Shown: positions 10,680-22,577 of the stretch, piece after piece
Position numbering within the stretch: the stretch's first letter is position 1
Layout of the letters: each line of letters begins with the position of its first letter
Assembly: GCA_002118135.1 (NCBI GenBank)
Contig: BDIU01000344.1
Span: 100,930 to 164,929 of the forward strand
DNA: 64,000 nucleotides
Source: Trebouxia sp. TZW2008
Taxonomy: Eukaryota; Chlorophyta; Trebouxiophyceae; Trebouxiales; Trebouxiaceae
Reading direction: 5' to 3'
Translations under genes and position numbers: made by a program
The notes under the pieces: generated by a model
What the model was told of the DNA's origin: nothing
What the model saw: only the letters and a program-made list of their open reading frames with translations
Databases searched by the model: none

Positions 10680-13600
10680 TCACAACTGCCTGCCAACAGA
10701 CTGATACGAGTCCTGCAGCAACGGTGTCTCCCCAGGAACATAGTTAGCGTAGTGCAGCTTCTCTACAGTTGTGCCGTCCTGTAGCGTGTGCTGCACGCCA
10801 TGCACTGGCCCAGTCACATGCAACGGCTGGCTGCCAGCATATGCACCATTACCACTCTGTCCAGCAGTTGGGCTAGGCTGCTCTGCTGCTGCCTCATTGA
10901 TGAGTCGCAGCTCTTCCAGATCTTGCAAGACACCTTTGGGCAGGTAGTCCTTGAGATAGGCTGCCTCCTTGAGCAGACGCTGCCTCTCTTGGCGCACAAG
11001 GGCTGCTTGCCTGTCCTGTTCCTCTTGCCCACGTCTCTGTGCCTCTTCCTCAGCCGCCTGATGGCAATGGGGACCATAATATAATCAACAGCCAAAAGAC
11101 AACAAAAATCCATGTTAAAACTAGTCATAGTGTCCCTGAATGGCACTTCTGTGCACTGCATAGATTCAGTGCAAGTTGAGATCAGGTGCAAGCCATGGAC
11201 AGAAGCACAGCGGTGTTGTAAAGCAGAGGTGGAATGGTGCAGCATGAAGAGCTCAGAGCTGCATCAAGGCAAACATGCATGGTTGTGCAGCTTGCTTTAT
11301 GCTCTGATCTGAATGTTGTGCAGCCAATGCTTCAAGCACTCACATGTAAGCCAGCAGCATCCATGCCAGCAGCAACATACATGAGGGTGCAGAAATGTAC
11401 CACGGCAGCCCTCATGCACTTCCCTCTTGTGCTGGATGGGGCGTTACCATCAGCTTGTACCATGGCATTCATGCCGGCATTAGGTCACATGAACATGCAG
11501 GAACGTAACTTGGCAGCCTTGCGCAATGCCCTCGTTTGGTGGCAACAAAACATCTGAGGGTGTAGAAAACGTACCATGGCAGCCTCATACATTTCCCGCT
11601 TCTGCTGGATGAGGTGTTCTACCTCCCTTGCATGCTGAGCCACCTTCAGGCGCCGCTTCTGGGCATTCATCTGCTCCAGCCGGTCCTGCTCTGCAAATTT
11701 CTCCATGGTCTGCCGCCTGAACTCATCCTCTTCTGCTTTCTCTCTGGCTGCCCTCTCAGCCTACATGTTACAGGAGAATGTAAACTCAAGAAACAGGTGA
11801 CTAATAAGAAAAGCCAGCCCTGCTGTGTGGACTTCTTCATAGTCTGCCACCTGAACTCATCCTTTTCTGCTTTCTTCCTGGCTGCCCTCTCAGCCTACAT
11901 GCCATAGCAGAGTCTGATCTCAGTTGCTCACCTATTTGAGATCAGTACCCCAGGTTACTTCATGAGCCCCGCTCTGCATACTTCTGTACAGTCTGCCGCC
12001 TGAAACAATTCTGTCCTGCCTTCCTGCTGGCTGCCCTCTCAACCTACATTTGGTGTGCTGCTGCAAAGATGGCACAATTCCGCTTTCATAGCATTTGACT
12101 ACTAGTAGGGGTCCTCCTCACATTATGGCTTTAGGTCAAGACAGTCAGAGGGCTGTGGGCACAGCAAGGCTGCGCCACATTGTATTTGTTGGACGTATTT
12201 GTCAGACAGCAGCTACATGACAGCACTGACTATAGCAGCAGTCACAATATTTGGGCAAGCACACAAGACAGATGGGTTGTGCACAACAGCAGTTGGGGCT
12301 TGCCTTGAGCTGCATCTGCTTCTGGTTGGCTGCCAGCATGTCCAGCCTTGCCTGCTCCTGCTTCTGCCTCCGAGCCTCAGCCTCACTGCAACACCACAAT
12401 TCTGTCTTATGCATTACATGCAAACACAAACAGTAGTGCAAGAGATCCAAGGAGCCTCACTGCAGCATTATAGCATTGCCATTGCAAAGTGCTCATAGGA
12501 CCTTTGCATGGCAATGATCGCGTGAGGCTGATGGGCAACCACAACAACATCTCATGCCTGATGACATGGTAAAGGCCTAACACAACAATTGTCCTCAGGA
12601 GCGTAGGTGGCCATCAATGAGTATCATGCTTGATTGGCCAGAGCCAGGCAGGGCGTTTTCAGGAAAATGCGTGGGAGATGTCTACTGTTGCATGCACTGT
12701 ACAAGTGCTATGACGGATTGGAGTGCTTTGTGCTGATGGGCAGCATGACTATGGCATGTCTTGTGGCGGCTGCTGCGTATTTGCAACATAGCACAAATGT
12801 TGCAGCTTGCAACTACCCTGGCAACATGCGGCGAAGCAAAAGGTTGTCTTGACAAGAACGTACGGTTCCTTCCCATGTCACAGCATTTGTGCTAGAGTCT
12901 GTAGTACATCGTGGTCAAGAAATTGGGCTACGAGTACCTTCTTGATCTTTCAGCCTCTTCTTCAGCTCTGAGCAGGTTGATAAGGCGGTCCTCTTCTTCA
13001 CGGGCAGCGGCCTCAGCCTGGGCCTGCTCCTTGAGCTGCTGGTAGATGCGGTCCGCCACCTCCTGCTTGCCAGCTTTGCGCGCTGCCTCTTCATCTTCCC
13101 TGGTCTGACGCTCCCTCAGGTACTGCTGGATCCTGCACTCAAGCATTGCCTTTCATTCCAGACTTCGCCAGCAGCAGGGGCTTGCCTGGCGTCTTCAGCA
13201 GAAGTTTTCTAACTGTGCTGCTTCAAGCAACAGCAACAACAGCAGCAGCAACAGCAGGAGCAACAATAGCACTTGAAAATTTTGTACTTTGATAGCAGCA
13301 GCAGCAGAAGCAGCAGCAGGAGCAGCAGCAGTGGCGACAGCAATGACAATGGCAAGCACAGCATACAAACGAGTGGAGGCAAATGGGGATGTTCCTAAGA
13401 CTTTAGCGCCTAGCTGCTCTTGGTAGCTCTGCTTCAAGCATTAGCAGCAGCAGTACCAATAGCAGCAGTATCAGCAGTAGCAACAGCTTCAGCAATTGAG
13501 GTAGCAACAGCAGCAGCAACAGAAACACCAACAGCAGTAGCCACAGCCACAGTGGTAGCAACAGCAGTAACAGCAGCAGCAGCATGTCCAACAACAGAAG

Positions 13601-16369
13601 CTGGAGGGGGAACGTGCCTTTTCAGCATCTAGCTGGTCTTGACAGCGCTGCTTCAGGCAATAGCAGCAGCAGCAGCAGCAGCAACAACAGAAATACCAAC
13701 AGTATTGGCAGCAACAGCAGAAGGAGCAGCAGCAACAAAACTGGAGTCGTAACGTGCCTGGCATCTTCAGCGTCGAGCTGGTCCTGGCGGCGCTGCTTGA
13801 GAGTTTGCTGCTCCTGCAGGAAGGACTGCACGTACTCCCTTGTGGCCTCCTGCTCAGCCCGCCGCGCTGCCGCCTCCTGCCGGTCCTCTTCCTCAATCCT
13901 GGCTACCACTGCATCTATCTGGGCACGCTCCTTGGCAAACGCCTCCTGCATGCACAGTGCAACAAACATCGGTGGCAGGTGGATTGTGTCCTGTGTTGCT
14001 TTGTTGGCTGGGCACAGGCAGCGTATCAATCTACAACTGGACCGCAGTTGTGCAGGCGACAACAGGGCAGTGCAAGCTACAGATGTTTGCAATGGTCATG
14101 TGCCTTGCAGTTTGTCGGAACAACACCGCATGGTCGATAATTCACAGGATCTGTTTGAATGTGGTTTTGCAACAAGCATGGAACGCACAGCAATGATCTG
14201 ATGACTTGCTGCCAGATTGATGCATGCTGCAGTAGGCATGCAGCATGGTATTTGAGCAACATGTGGCAGGACTCACAATGGGCATGCACAGCGTAGCAGA
14301 GTGAACTGCTGCCGACACGTGATAGAACAGACTGGTGAGCATGCACAGCATGACAGCAGTATGCAGTGGTGGTGACCTGCTGCTGCATTTGCAGGATCTG
14401 CCTCTCCTTCATCTGCTCCTCCAGCTCAATGCGCGCCTTGCTGCTGTTAGCTTTGCGCTCAGCCTCAGCAGCAGCGGTCGCCTGCAGAGCCTGCATCATG
14501 CAATTTCATGTACTTGGGTTCTCTTAGGTTTTGTGTGAACAATCTTTGCTGCCTTGCTGCTGTTGGCTTTGCGCTCAGCCTCGGCAGCAGCCGCAATCGC
14601 TTGCAAAGCCTGCATCAAGAGTCACGCTGAGCCCAACCCGTGACTGTTGGGCCAGCGGAAGTCGTGCAGACAACTTGCCATGTTGTTAGACCAGTGCAGG
14701 GTGCCAGATAGCTGTATGCTCTTTGCAAGCGTGACATGGGTGCCACGTTAGCAATGCCATCTGTCTGAAGTCAGGTTTGTTGACACTGCTGCGAGGTACA
14801 AGTGTTCAATGCCGTTGCAATGCCCTACATGGACTCTGTTGTGCAGCCAGCCCATTTTGACCTGAGCCCACCCTGGCAGCTCATATAGCTACTTCTTGAT
14901 TTTGTAGAACCATTGCGTTGATGCTCTGCAAGACATGACTTCAAGCATACCTCTCCATAGCAGACATTACCTAGCTCACACAGCAGACACCTTCCTGTGA
15001 TGCACTGTTGCACAACACAACACAGCCCCAACAAAAAATCCCTACAGGACACATCACTGCCTGCAATGCAAGCAGTGAGGAGCACACATCATGCCAAAGC
15101 AAGCGGTTGTGCCTTTTCAAGCATAGCTGCAAATCTGCCAACCTGCATCCTTTGATGGTCCATGGCCTGATCCAGGGCTTGGTCATATTCCCGCTCCCTC
15201 TCTTGCATCATCTGATGCTCTTGCAGCTGCATTGCGCGTCCCATGACCACCTTGGCAGTCTTGATTTTGTCCTGTGAGAGTGCAACACACATTGTTTGTC
15301 TCCCCTTGTCTCTTCAGTACCCTGACTGTGGCTCAGTTCTTGAAGCCCATATGCACAGAACTGTGTCCAGCAGCAGCAGCAGCAGCAGCAGCAGTAGCAC
15401 TAGCAGCAGCAGGATCAGCAGCAGCAACAGCAGTAGCGTGAGTAGTGTCTGCTGTCCCGAAAGGATACAATGCTGTCATGTATGAGAAGAGCCATCTAGG
15501 CACACTAGCAGAGCATGTCACCTGCAAGTCTCGCAGCTCAGCGCTCTCATTGCGCAGCTGCTGCAGCTCCTTTGCACTCCTCTCTGAGTCAAGCATACGC
15601 TGTTGCAAAACAGCAGCTATCCGCTCTTCCTCCTCAGCTTTGGTTCGAGACAGCTGATGCATGTGCAGAGCCTACACAAGACAGGTACCCTTAGGCCCAT
15701 TGGGTTCAGGAGGGCAAAGTCATCTTCTGCTGTATGGACACTGCATGCAAGGGACTTCTCTTTGTAACAATCATGCAGTTGGGACTCATTCTTGGCATTC
15801 AGACTGCAGCAGCAAGGTCATTTTTATGATGTGCTCGGTGGTGATTGGTACGGCTGTCAGCAAAAGACATCAAAGTGAAAACTTCCCAGTGTCTCACCTG
15901 CTGTCTGCTCTGCAACAAGGCATACTCTGCCTGCCGCTCCTGTGCTTCACGCTGCCTGCTGCGCCCTTCAATTTTCGCAGCAGCTGCAGAGGCTGTGTCA
16001 ATGGCTTTCTGCTGCTCATAGTACCTGCATGTAGACTGCAGGTCAGCCTCATGTGGTGAAGCACATTGGCAAGGCAGCAATTGCAGTGCTGACTGGCCTA
16101 CTTTGACAGCTCTTGACGAGCAAAGTCTTGCTCTCTTCGCTTCTGCTCATGGTTTTGTTGGGCTGCACACATTGGCAGTTGTCAGAAAGCACATGTGAGC
16201 TGTGTAGTGCGTTGCCTTTGCACGCAGTTCACCTTTGAGCAGGCTGTACCGCGCCACCGACGTCTGCAGCAGTCACAGCAACTTGTAAATGCCACACATA
16301 GATGCCGTGGCGCGCAATCAGCAGTTCAGACGAAGGACGACGCACTGCAAGCGTCCAGCGACTTACCAT
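10680..16369 (-). CDS. MNS1/FAP127 homologue, ciliary doublet inner protein
   Basis: Twelve exons in consistent phase: 16367-16369, 16233-16263, 16102-16162, 15898-16024, 15522-15671, 15143-15271, 14377-14490, 13758-13945, 12938-13132, 12304-12385, 11575-11760, 10680-11057; 547 aa. The protein is almost entirely charged coiled coil (trichohyalin-plectin homology). MEKFAEQDRLEQMNAQKRR and RQERQRLLKEAAYLKDYLPK match the C-terminal half of MNS1, which is FAP127 in Chlamydomonas and lies inside axonemal doublet microtubules. The last 60 residues are less conserved. Exon 1 contributes only the ATG, directly followed by GTAAGT. Two introns use GC donors (after 13758 and after 12304). Introns hold CAG expansions and exon-edge copies. 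Confidence 0.88.
11835..12043 (-). repeat. Two upstream copies of a FAP127 exon start with its acceptor
   Basis: The exon beginning at 11760 (AERAAREKAEEDEFRRQT) is echoed at about 11835-11893 (AERAARKKAEKDEFRWQT) and 11985-12043 (VERAASRKAG...FRRQT), each preceded on the minus strand by the same TAG acceptor context. The period is about 140-150 bp. Both copies break off after roughly 20 codons. Confidence 0.75.
13187..13745 (-). repeat. CAG/CAA expansion with degraded copies of a FAP127 exon end
   Basis: The intron after the exon ending at 13758 is filled with imperfect CAG/CAA triplets. Embedded in it are copies of the exon end (LKQRRQDQLDAEDA) at about 13590-13645, 13400-13440 and 13187-13240. 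The copy at 13187 keeps an AG|GCAAGC donor-like junction. Triplet expansion and exon-edge duplication are interleaved. Confidence 0.7.
14540..14618 (-). repeat. Upstream copy of the exon that starts at 14490
   Basis: It encodes ALQAIAAAAEAERKANSSKA on the minus strand, almost identical to ALQATAAAEAERKANSSKA at the start of the true exon, with the same CAG acceptor context. It loses the exon frame after the copied edge. Confidence 0.7.
15360..15436. repeat. Intronic CAG triplet repeat
   Basis: About 75 bp of near-perfect CAG units with TAG, CAA and GATCAG interruptions, in a FAP127 intron. Confidence 0.85.
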
Positions 16370-16455
16370 GCTAACAGCAAGCGCAATTCACGGCAACGCT
16401 GCTAGTGTGCAGCGCTGCAAGGCTCTACGAACCGCAACGCATGCAGCTACGTTTG

Positions 16456-16898
16456 TCAAAACGGCTGACTGTTGATGCCTGACACGCTGGGGCACTGCTC
16501 AGCAACACGGGCTTGAGAAAGTGCAAGCTCGAGGACTTCGCTCGCACAAGGTGGTGTTTCAGCTTGCGTTCCCTCACTTGTGCTCAAGTCAGCGGGAGAA
16601 GCCAAGTCGAGGTAACCTAAATGTCTATGGCTGTGGGCTTCGCACACTTCTTCTGCATGCTGGCTTGCTGCAAGTTTTTGGACTGCATGCAACAGCATGG
16701 GCTAAGACAGCGCTCGATTGCTTTGCCCATTGCACTATTGGCGCCAGTAACAAATGGCCAGATCAGGTGCAGACGCATTGCGCCTATCAGCTCACACAGC
16801 ATAAATGAAGCACAGGACATTTCAACTGGCCATCTCAACCTGTTTGAGATCATCATGGTCAATGCTCAGGGAGTACGCTCGATCATAGTTTGACAGGA
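16456..16898 (-). other. Spacer with possible alternative last exons of the PWWP gene
   Basis: Minus-strand text at 16850-16930 (one frame off the PWWP stop) reads like protein up to a DDLKQ|GT donor. It could join to 16634-16697 (SKNLQQASMQKK, then a stop). I found no splice that connects it cleanly to the upstream exon. FAP127 begins at 16369. Confidence 0.25.
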
Positions 16899-19169
16899 TC
16901 ACGAAGTAGGGCGAGGCACGTAGCCCAGCTGTGCAGCAACTGAGCCAAAGCCACCTAAGCAAACTGCACTTGCTGTTGCAAAAGGTGAACCAGCAGGTGG
17001 GGACAAGCCAAGATGCCTGAGAATCTTCAGTCGGCGTGCCGTGACTGCCCTGTGCCTAGCATGCTCAGCTGCTACAGGGTCACTGTATTGCCTCTTGCCT
17101 CCAGACTTGCGAGCACCCTTGTTGTTGAGGTCTTTCTGGTCATCCACTTGTTTGCCACCTTTAGCAGCTGCTTTCAATCTGGCTTTTTCTTGCTCTGCAA
17201 GAGATTCTTGCAGCGTCACAGTGAACCCATGTGGAAGCTCCCCAGTCAACTGCAGACAGCCAATTGACATGATTGTTGTGCTGTTGCTGCATTGTGCTAG
17301 TCTCAGCTTGCTCATCCCATTCACCCATCTGACAGTGTAAAGCCAAACAGAATTGCAACTGCATTAGTGACCAAATGGTACACATGGCTGTGATAATGAT
17401 TGACAAGCTTAGCGTTTGAAGATCTGACCTGTGTGTACACACTGCAATTTGGTGCATCGCGATGCAGCACAAGGCATTGCTTCATCTATGCAATCATCAA
17501 GACAGTGAACCAGCTGTTTGGGAAGCTGAGCAACTCAAGGAGAAAATGCCGAAATGTTACTGCATCATTTTCTGCTGGAGGTTTCAATGGGTTTGCGCGT
17601 CCCTGTCAGACCTCACGACCAGCAGTGGTCGCAGCAACACTGTGACCTTGGTGCAGAATGATGTCGTATCACCCTCAGTGTCAGGTTGCCAGTTGTACTA
17701 TGAACAAGCCAAGTAACAGATACCTGAAAATGCTTTGCCTCTGTCACTCCCCTTTGGAATTCTGGCAGTCTGCTGTTTGCAGCATGCTCCATATGTTCCT
17801 CATCAAAGGGCTCAATAGCCCGCTTGCTTTCAATCCATGAGAAGCTATATGTGCCAAAGAAGCGTACAGGAACTGCACCCAACCTAGGTGGCTCCTCTCC
17901 CTCAGGAATATAGCTGTGTGTCATGTCTAGCACCTGCAACATATCTTGTTGAAATTGTATGTTCATGAATGCCAGGATGAGTGTGTAGGCAGGAACAAGC
18001 TAGACAAGAGCTGCATCGTTATATTGGCTTGTGAAACACCGCAAGCAGGCAAGTGAGGGTGTAGGCTCCCGTTACACACAATGATGAAGACTTCGAAAAG
18101 ACCACCTCCAGGGAAGGACAATGCAATTGGGACCAATCACTGCATGCTGACTGCAGTGGTACTTATAAGTACAAACAACCAATGTACAGAACCTTTTTTT
18201 GGTGACCAAAGCAGCTTTTATGAAGGAAACACACCGTACCTCAGCAGGCCACCAGGGGTATCTGGCCAGTTTGGCCCACACAACCTTGCCAGAGGGCGGT
18301 GGGTTCAACGCCTGGGGTACCTCATCAAAACCATTGTCGGGTGAAGCTGTTTCTGGTTCAATGTGCTGTGTTTGGGCAGCAGCAGCAGCAGGCTGAACTG
18401 CTGATGTTGCTGCCTGAGATGAGACTGGTCTGGGCACTGAAGCAGTGCCTGTGTCAGCTGACGCCACTGGGTTGGTGAGGGCTGAACAGGAACGCATTGA
18501 CTGGGGGATTGCCATAGGCTTGACAGCTTGAACAGGCTGAGCAACATGGTGAGAGGGCACCTGAGCTTGCGATGATAGTGCTGGAGCTGCTTGAGTTGCA
18601 GGCTGTGGGATGCCAATACGTGATGTCAAAGCATGGGGTTGAAATGACAGACTGGCCGGACCTGAAAATCTGGTCAATACTGGCTGCTCGCTATGTGCAG
18701 GCTGCGGCTGAGCTGCTAGCTGCTGACTCAGTGCAGCTGTCTGTGCTGGCACAGGCTGCTGCTGTGAGGGCAGTGATGGCACAAGTTGCTGTAAGTGATG
18801 ATGTGAGGCCTGTGGACCTGACTGTGCAACTTGATGATTCCCAAGAGCATGGACAAAACTGTCAAGGCTGAAGCCTCCCTGCAGCGGAGCTGACTGCTGA
18901 TGGCGCTGCAGAAGTGCCTGGTACCTTTGTTCTGGGGTGGCCAGCTGCACTGGGAACTCAAATTGGCTAGCTGCGTTCAGCTGAGCCCGGGGCAGCAGCT
19001 GCTGCTGTAGTTGCTGCTGGAGCTGCTGTTGGTACAGGTTGACATTAAGTGGCAAGCCTGAAGATGGTACTGAACTTGTGGGTTGAGTAGCTTGCTGAGG
19101 GAGGCTGCTTTGGATCTGTGCCAAACCCTCAGTAGCAGCTGTTGCTTGAGAAGACTGAGCCGGTTGCAT
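16899..19169 (-). CDS. PWWP-domain protein with Gln-rich N-terminal region
   Basis: Three exons keep phase: 18240-19169, 17724-17933, 16899-17249; 496 aa. Residues 1 to about 290 are Gln/Ala/Ser/Pro-rich and probably disordered. The PWWP domain spans the first two exons: VVWAKLARYPWWPAEV, then PVRFFGTYSFSWI. PWWP domains bind methylated histone tails plus DNA, so a chromatin or transcription role is expected. The third exon encodes a basic Ala/Lys-rich segment (EKARLKAAAKGG) and ends PTS. The ATG follows an in-frame TGA directly, and the UBL5 stop codon lies 34 bp upstream on the same strand. A different frame just past this stop (16850-16930, ASPYFVILSNYDRAYSLSI) also looks protein-like, so an alternative last exon is possible. 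Confidence 0.85.
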
Positions 19170-19203
19170 TCAACTGCAGCAGCAGCATGAACATGCGGCT
19201 GCA

Positions 19204-19497
19204 CTAGTTGTAGTACAGCTCGAGCCCCATGCCGTCGTGGATCTCGTAGTCTGCCAGAGTAATGTGGTCTTTGTATATGGTGTACCACTTCTGAATGCGA
19301 ATTTTGTCAGGTCGTGTTCCCGTTTGTGCAGCTACTAGTTTCTTCAGGTCCCCTACAGTGTCGTCCTCGCTGCGCACGGACTCAAGCGTTAGTCTCACAG
19401 CACATAGACCAAGCCGAACAGCCTGAACAATGCAAACTTACTTGCACTTGACCCGAACCTTCTTGCCCAATCTGTCGTTCAAAATCACTTCAATCAT
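19204..19497 (-). CDS. UBL5: Ubiquitin-like protein 5 (Hub1)
   Basis: Two exons, 19442-19497 and 19204-19369, give exactly 73 aa, the usual family length. The protein starts [18 protein letters not shown] and continues [18 protein letters not shown] and [20 protein letters not shown], ending LELYYN. The paired tyrosines replace the glycine tail of ubiquitin, so it is not conjugated through a GG end. Hub1/UBL5 binds the spliceosomal protein Snu66 and helps recognise weak splice sites; it also acts in nuclear and mitochondrial stress responses. The family usually ends YYQ; here it ends YYN. Downstream, the PWWP gene begins after 34 bp. Upstream, a divergent dioxygenase starts 125 bp away. Confidence 0.96.
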
Positions 19498-19622
19498 GTT
19501 TAAGAAGGAGGGATGCCAAGCAGGCCAGCTTGCAGGGAGGCTGAAACTGCCATTCAAGCTTGCACGCCCTGCGTACGCGCGCTACAGCTTCTACGCAGGT
19601 TTAGTCACAAGCGTGCAGGAAC
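19498..19622. promoter_or_regulatory. Compact bidirectional promoter, UBL5 / dioxygenase
   Basis: Only 125 bp separate the two divergent start codons (248 bp if the dioxygenase starts at 19776). No TATA box is evident. Confidence 0.5.
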
Positions 19623-22577
19623 GTGCGAGCTCGTAATCACGTAATGGCTGTTATCCAGCCAGCAAGTCCTCGAAGTGCAGTACTGTGTGCGACGCTATAC
19701 GCCTGCTTCAGTTATTTGACGAGCGAAGCCGTTCTGCGTTTGCGTCACGTTTGTATCAGGAGTGAAGCGATAGAGATGGTCAACAGCCAACAGACAAGCC
19801 AGTTTCAGCCTGTAGTCACACCGTCTGCTTGGCACAGCGACAAATACCGAGACAGTAAGGAATGGCTTGTGCAGCTTTCGCCACAGCATCTTAAGGAACT
19901 GCGAGCTGCGGTCGACATACACAAGAACGTGCCGGAAGATCAGCTGCACACCCTCACGGCAAAAGACCTTCCGCTACCGGCCTTGGGCGCCGTTCTGGAA
20001 CGCATGCGTGATGACATTGTCAACGGCAAGGGCTTTGCCATCCTGTCAGGCTTGTCTACAAGCAACTACGACCTCAGGTCCGTGTCCGCGACCCTGCTGC
20101 TCGGCTGCATGCGACAATATGAATGTCAGCAGTAAACAGCTGGCCGGTTCCGACCACAGGGGTCTCCTCATTGCCTACTGGGCAATAGCACAGCATATTG
20201 GCAATGTACAAGTCACAAACAAGTACGGCCATCTTATCGGGCACGTAAAGAACCATGGTCGAGACCCCAAGGATCCTTTGACCAGACTTTACTCCACAAA
20301 TGCAGCGCAGCCTTTCCACTGTGACAGGGGTGCAGACATCATTGGGCTGTGCTGTGTACATCAAGCCAAGTCTGGAGGTATACTATTCTTTTGGCAGCCA
20401 CAGAAAGCACCTGTGATGCGTGCTGAAGTTGCAGCATTTGACAAATTGGTCAATGATGGCAAGACTGGTAATTTCTTTACCTTCATTCTGTGATACTCAT
20501 TTCTGCCTGGTCTGTGCCTGCAGGCCTGAGCAGCTGGGCCTCATCTGCAGCAGTATACAACGAGCTGCTCAAGAAGCGGCCTGACGTGATCCAGGTACAG
20601 TGACTTCTCTTTGTACTGAAAATGATGATTGTTCACGCTTTCCAGCAAGAGTGCTAGGTGCGTCTACCACAAGTCTTGTCTCGCCAGGCTGGCTCGTTCG
20701 TTCTGAGCATCATGGAATGGACGTGTAATATTCAAATTAGGAAAGTCACACAAAACAATGTCGTATATAGACAATGAAATCTATTGTCTTTGTAACATCT
20801 GCTTTGGTCCTTTGTAACATGATCCTTATGTCACATTGTCCTCATATAGAGGTGCCCTAGCAGTCAGAATGCAGCAATTGGCTACTATTTGAATTGTCCT
20901 TACATCAATAGTGTCCTTACATTGAGTGTGCTTACAAAGAGAAGTTACTGTAGACTAGACATCCATCATTCAGTGTCATTTCAGCCAGCGCAAGGCCTTG
21001 TGATCATTGCCACGTGGGGACAGCCAATCAATCTACCTCACCTACAATTAAGACTGCAGAATCAGAGAGATCAGAAACAGAAGCTCACTCGCTTTTCACA
21101 CTGTGTATGCAAACAAACTATATGACGACTGTTGCATGCGAGCCTCTGTTGCTGAAGCTTCATACTTTTTCCCAAATGTGTGCAGACTCTGAGCGAGCCT
21201 TTTGCGACTGATAGAAAGGGTGAAATTCCAGAAGGCAAGAAGGGCTTCTATGCAATGCCAATTGTGCACGCTCACAATGGGATAGTCACCATTAACTATG
21301 GTGGCGAGTTCATTCAGGTGAGCTGGTCAGCAGCTGAGGAATGTCACAACTTTAAGCCAGTCTCAGTCTTTGCCACTTCACAAGTAGATGTTGTTTCAAG
21401 CATGTGCAGCGTCCTTAGCTGGGCCTGCGGAGCCGGTCTAGCATGCATTTTGGTTGAAATAAATGAATCGGCAGCAAGACTGCATGCAGAGTGTCATTAC
21501 ATGCATGCAGTCGATTATTTCTTCCAGTGGCATCAACAGCAATGGACACTCAATAAGTTTTGTACGTGCAGAGTGCCCAGAGGCAATTTCCTGATCTACC
21601 TCGCCTAACTCCTGAGCAGGTGGGCTCTCATAACTCCTGCTTATTCAAGGCCAAGCCGATGCAGTCATCTTGCATGCCAGCACAGATTGGCATGCTCAGC
21701 TTTATGTGATGCAGTTTTTGTGTATGCAAACCCACTGACAAGATTTGCATGGCATCGCATCAACATGTGACACAATTGTTATACCTGCATCCAAACCCTG
21801 GCAACCAAAGCCTGTGCCAAAACGGCGGCCGTCACAATTAGTCCCCTTCATGTTAAAGTGTGTACTGGTTTAGTGCTGAGCGCATCTCAGTTTCTGTGCC
21901 AGGCTCTATTCTACATGCCTGGCATAGCGAGTTATACAAGCACTATATATAAATTACATATTGCACATCAGCAGAAATACCAGCCAGACCTTCAGAACAC
22001 AAGCTGGCAGTCCACATCACATGGCAAACACAACCTGGTTTTCTGTAGGTGGAGGCCATGACACTGTTGGAGCAGACAGCCGCCAGTGACAATTTCAGGA
22101 TGGACTATGACTTGCAGCCCGGCGACATTCAGCTGATCAACAACCACACCATATTGCACGCCCGAGGGGCTTTTGATGACTGGCAGGATGAGAAGGATGG
22201 CGGCAAGAGGCACTTGCTGCGCACCTGGATCAGCCCTCCTAATGGCAGGTCAGCTGTGAATTTGGCTGGAGTTGTCAATTGCTATGACTGGCTTGTGCTG
22301 TGATGTGTGCTGTGGCAGTTCAAATTGACATTGTTATTGACTGTGCTGTAGAGCAGGCCTCTGTCAGACGTGTTTGACAATGCCCTGTCATAGAGCTCAA
22401 GAGCTCAATGTCCAATGCCTCAGCAGGGTACAGTGCATCTGAAAGTTGATTGTGCTTTGGTGCAGGCCTCTGCCAGAAGTGTTTGGCGAGCAGTGGGCCA
22501 GCATGGAGCCTGGCAACAGGGGTGGCATCAGGGTGCCTGGGGTCACCCCCCACATTTCCCTGGCCGCTGACAAATGA
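19623..22577 (+). CDS. TauD/TfdA-family Fe(II)/2-oxoglutarate dioxygenase
   Basis: Seven exons in consistent phase: 19623-20077, 20160-20377, 20524-20594, 21186-21317, 21572-21619, 22049-22248, 22466-22577; 411 aa. The iron ligands are visible: HCD in NAAQPFHCDRGADIIGL (HxD motif) and the distal His in INNHTILHARGAFDD, with the 2-oxoglutarate Arg in LLRTWISP. AKSGG..SSAAVYNELLKKRPD and YAMPIVHAHNG are typical of the family. Substrate is unknown; relatives oxidise taurine, aryloxy acids or amino-acid derivatives. The N-terminus is uncertain: ATGs at 19644 and 19776 are in frame, and the longer form could be an organelle-targeting extension. A second copy of the last exon's acceptor region lies at about 22351. 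Confidence 0.88.
20740..20957. repeat. Copy B of the MITE-like repeat
   Basis: The right end is the inverse of TACAGTAACTTCTCTTTGTA and is preceded by repeated TGTCCTTACAT motifs. The left end (TATAGACAATG...GTAACATCTGCTTTGGT) resembles the left end of copy C. It lies in a dioxygenase intron. Confidence 0.5.
22346..22390 (+). repeat. Duplicate acceptor and start of the last dioxygenase exon
   Basis: GCAGGCCTCTGTCAGACGTG repeats, with few changes, the junction at 22462-22482. If used, it would encode PLSDVFDNALS and stop, replacing the 37-codon last exon with a short tail. Confidence 0.6.

Noticed and set aside
13403..13632. Poly-Leu and poly-Ala/Thr frames on both strands
   Set aside because: Translations of a CAG/CAA triplet repeat in an intron.
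20378..20491. Extension of dioxygenase exon 2 (LFFWQPQKAPVMRAEV)
   Set aside because: Splicing at 20377 to 20524 restores the conserved SGG-LSSWASSAAVYNELL order; the extension runs into a stop.
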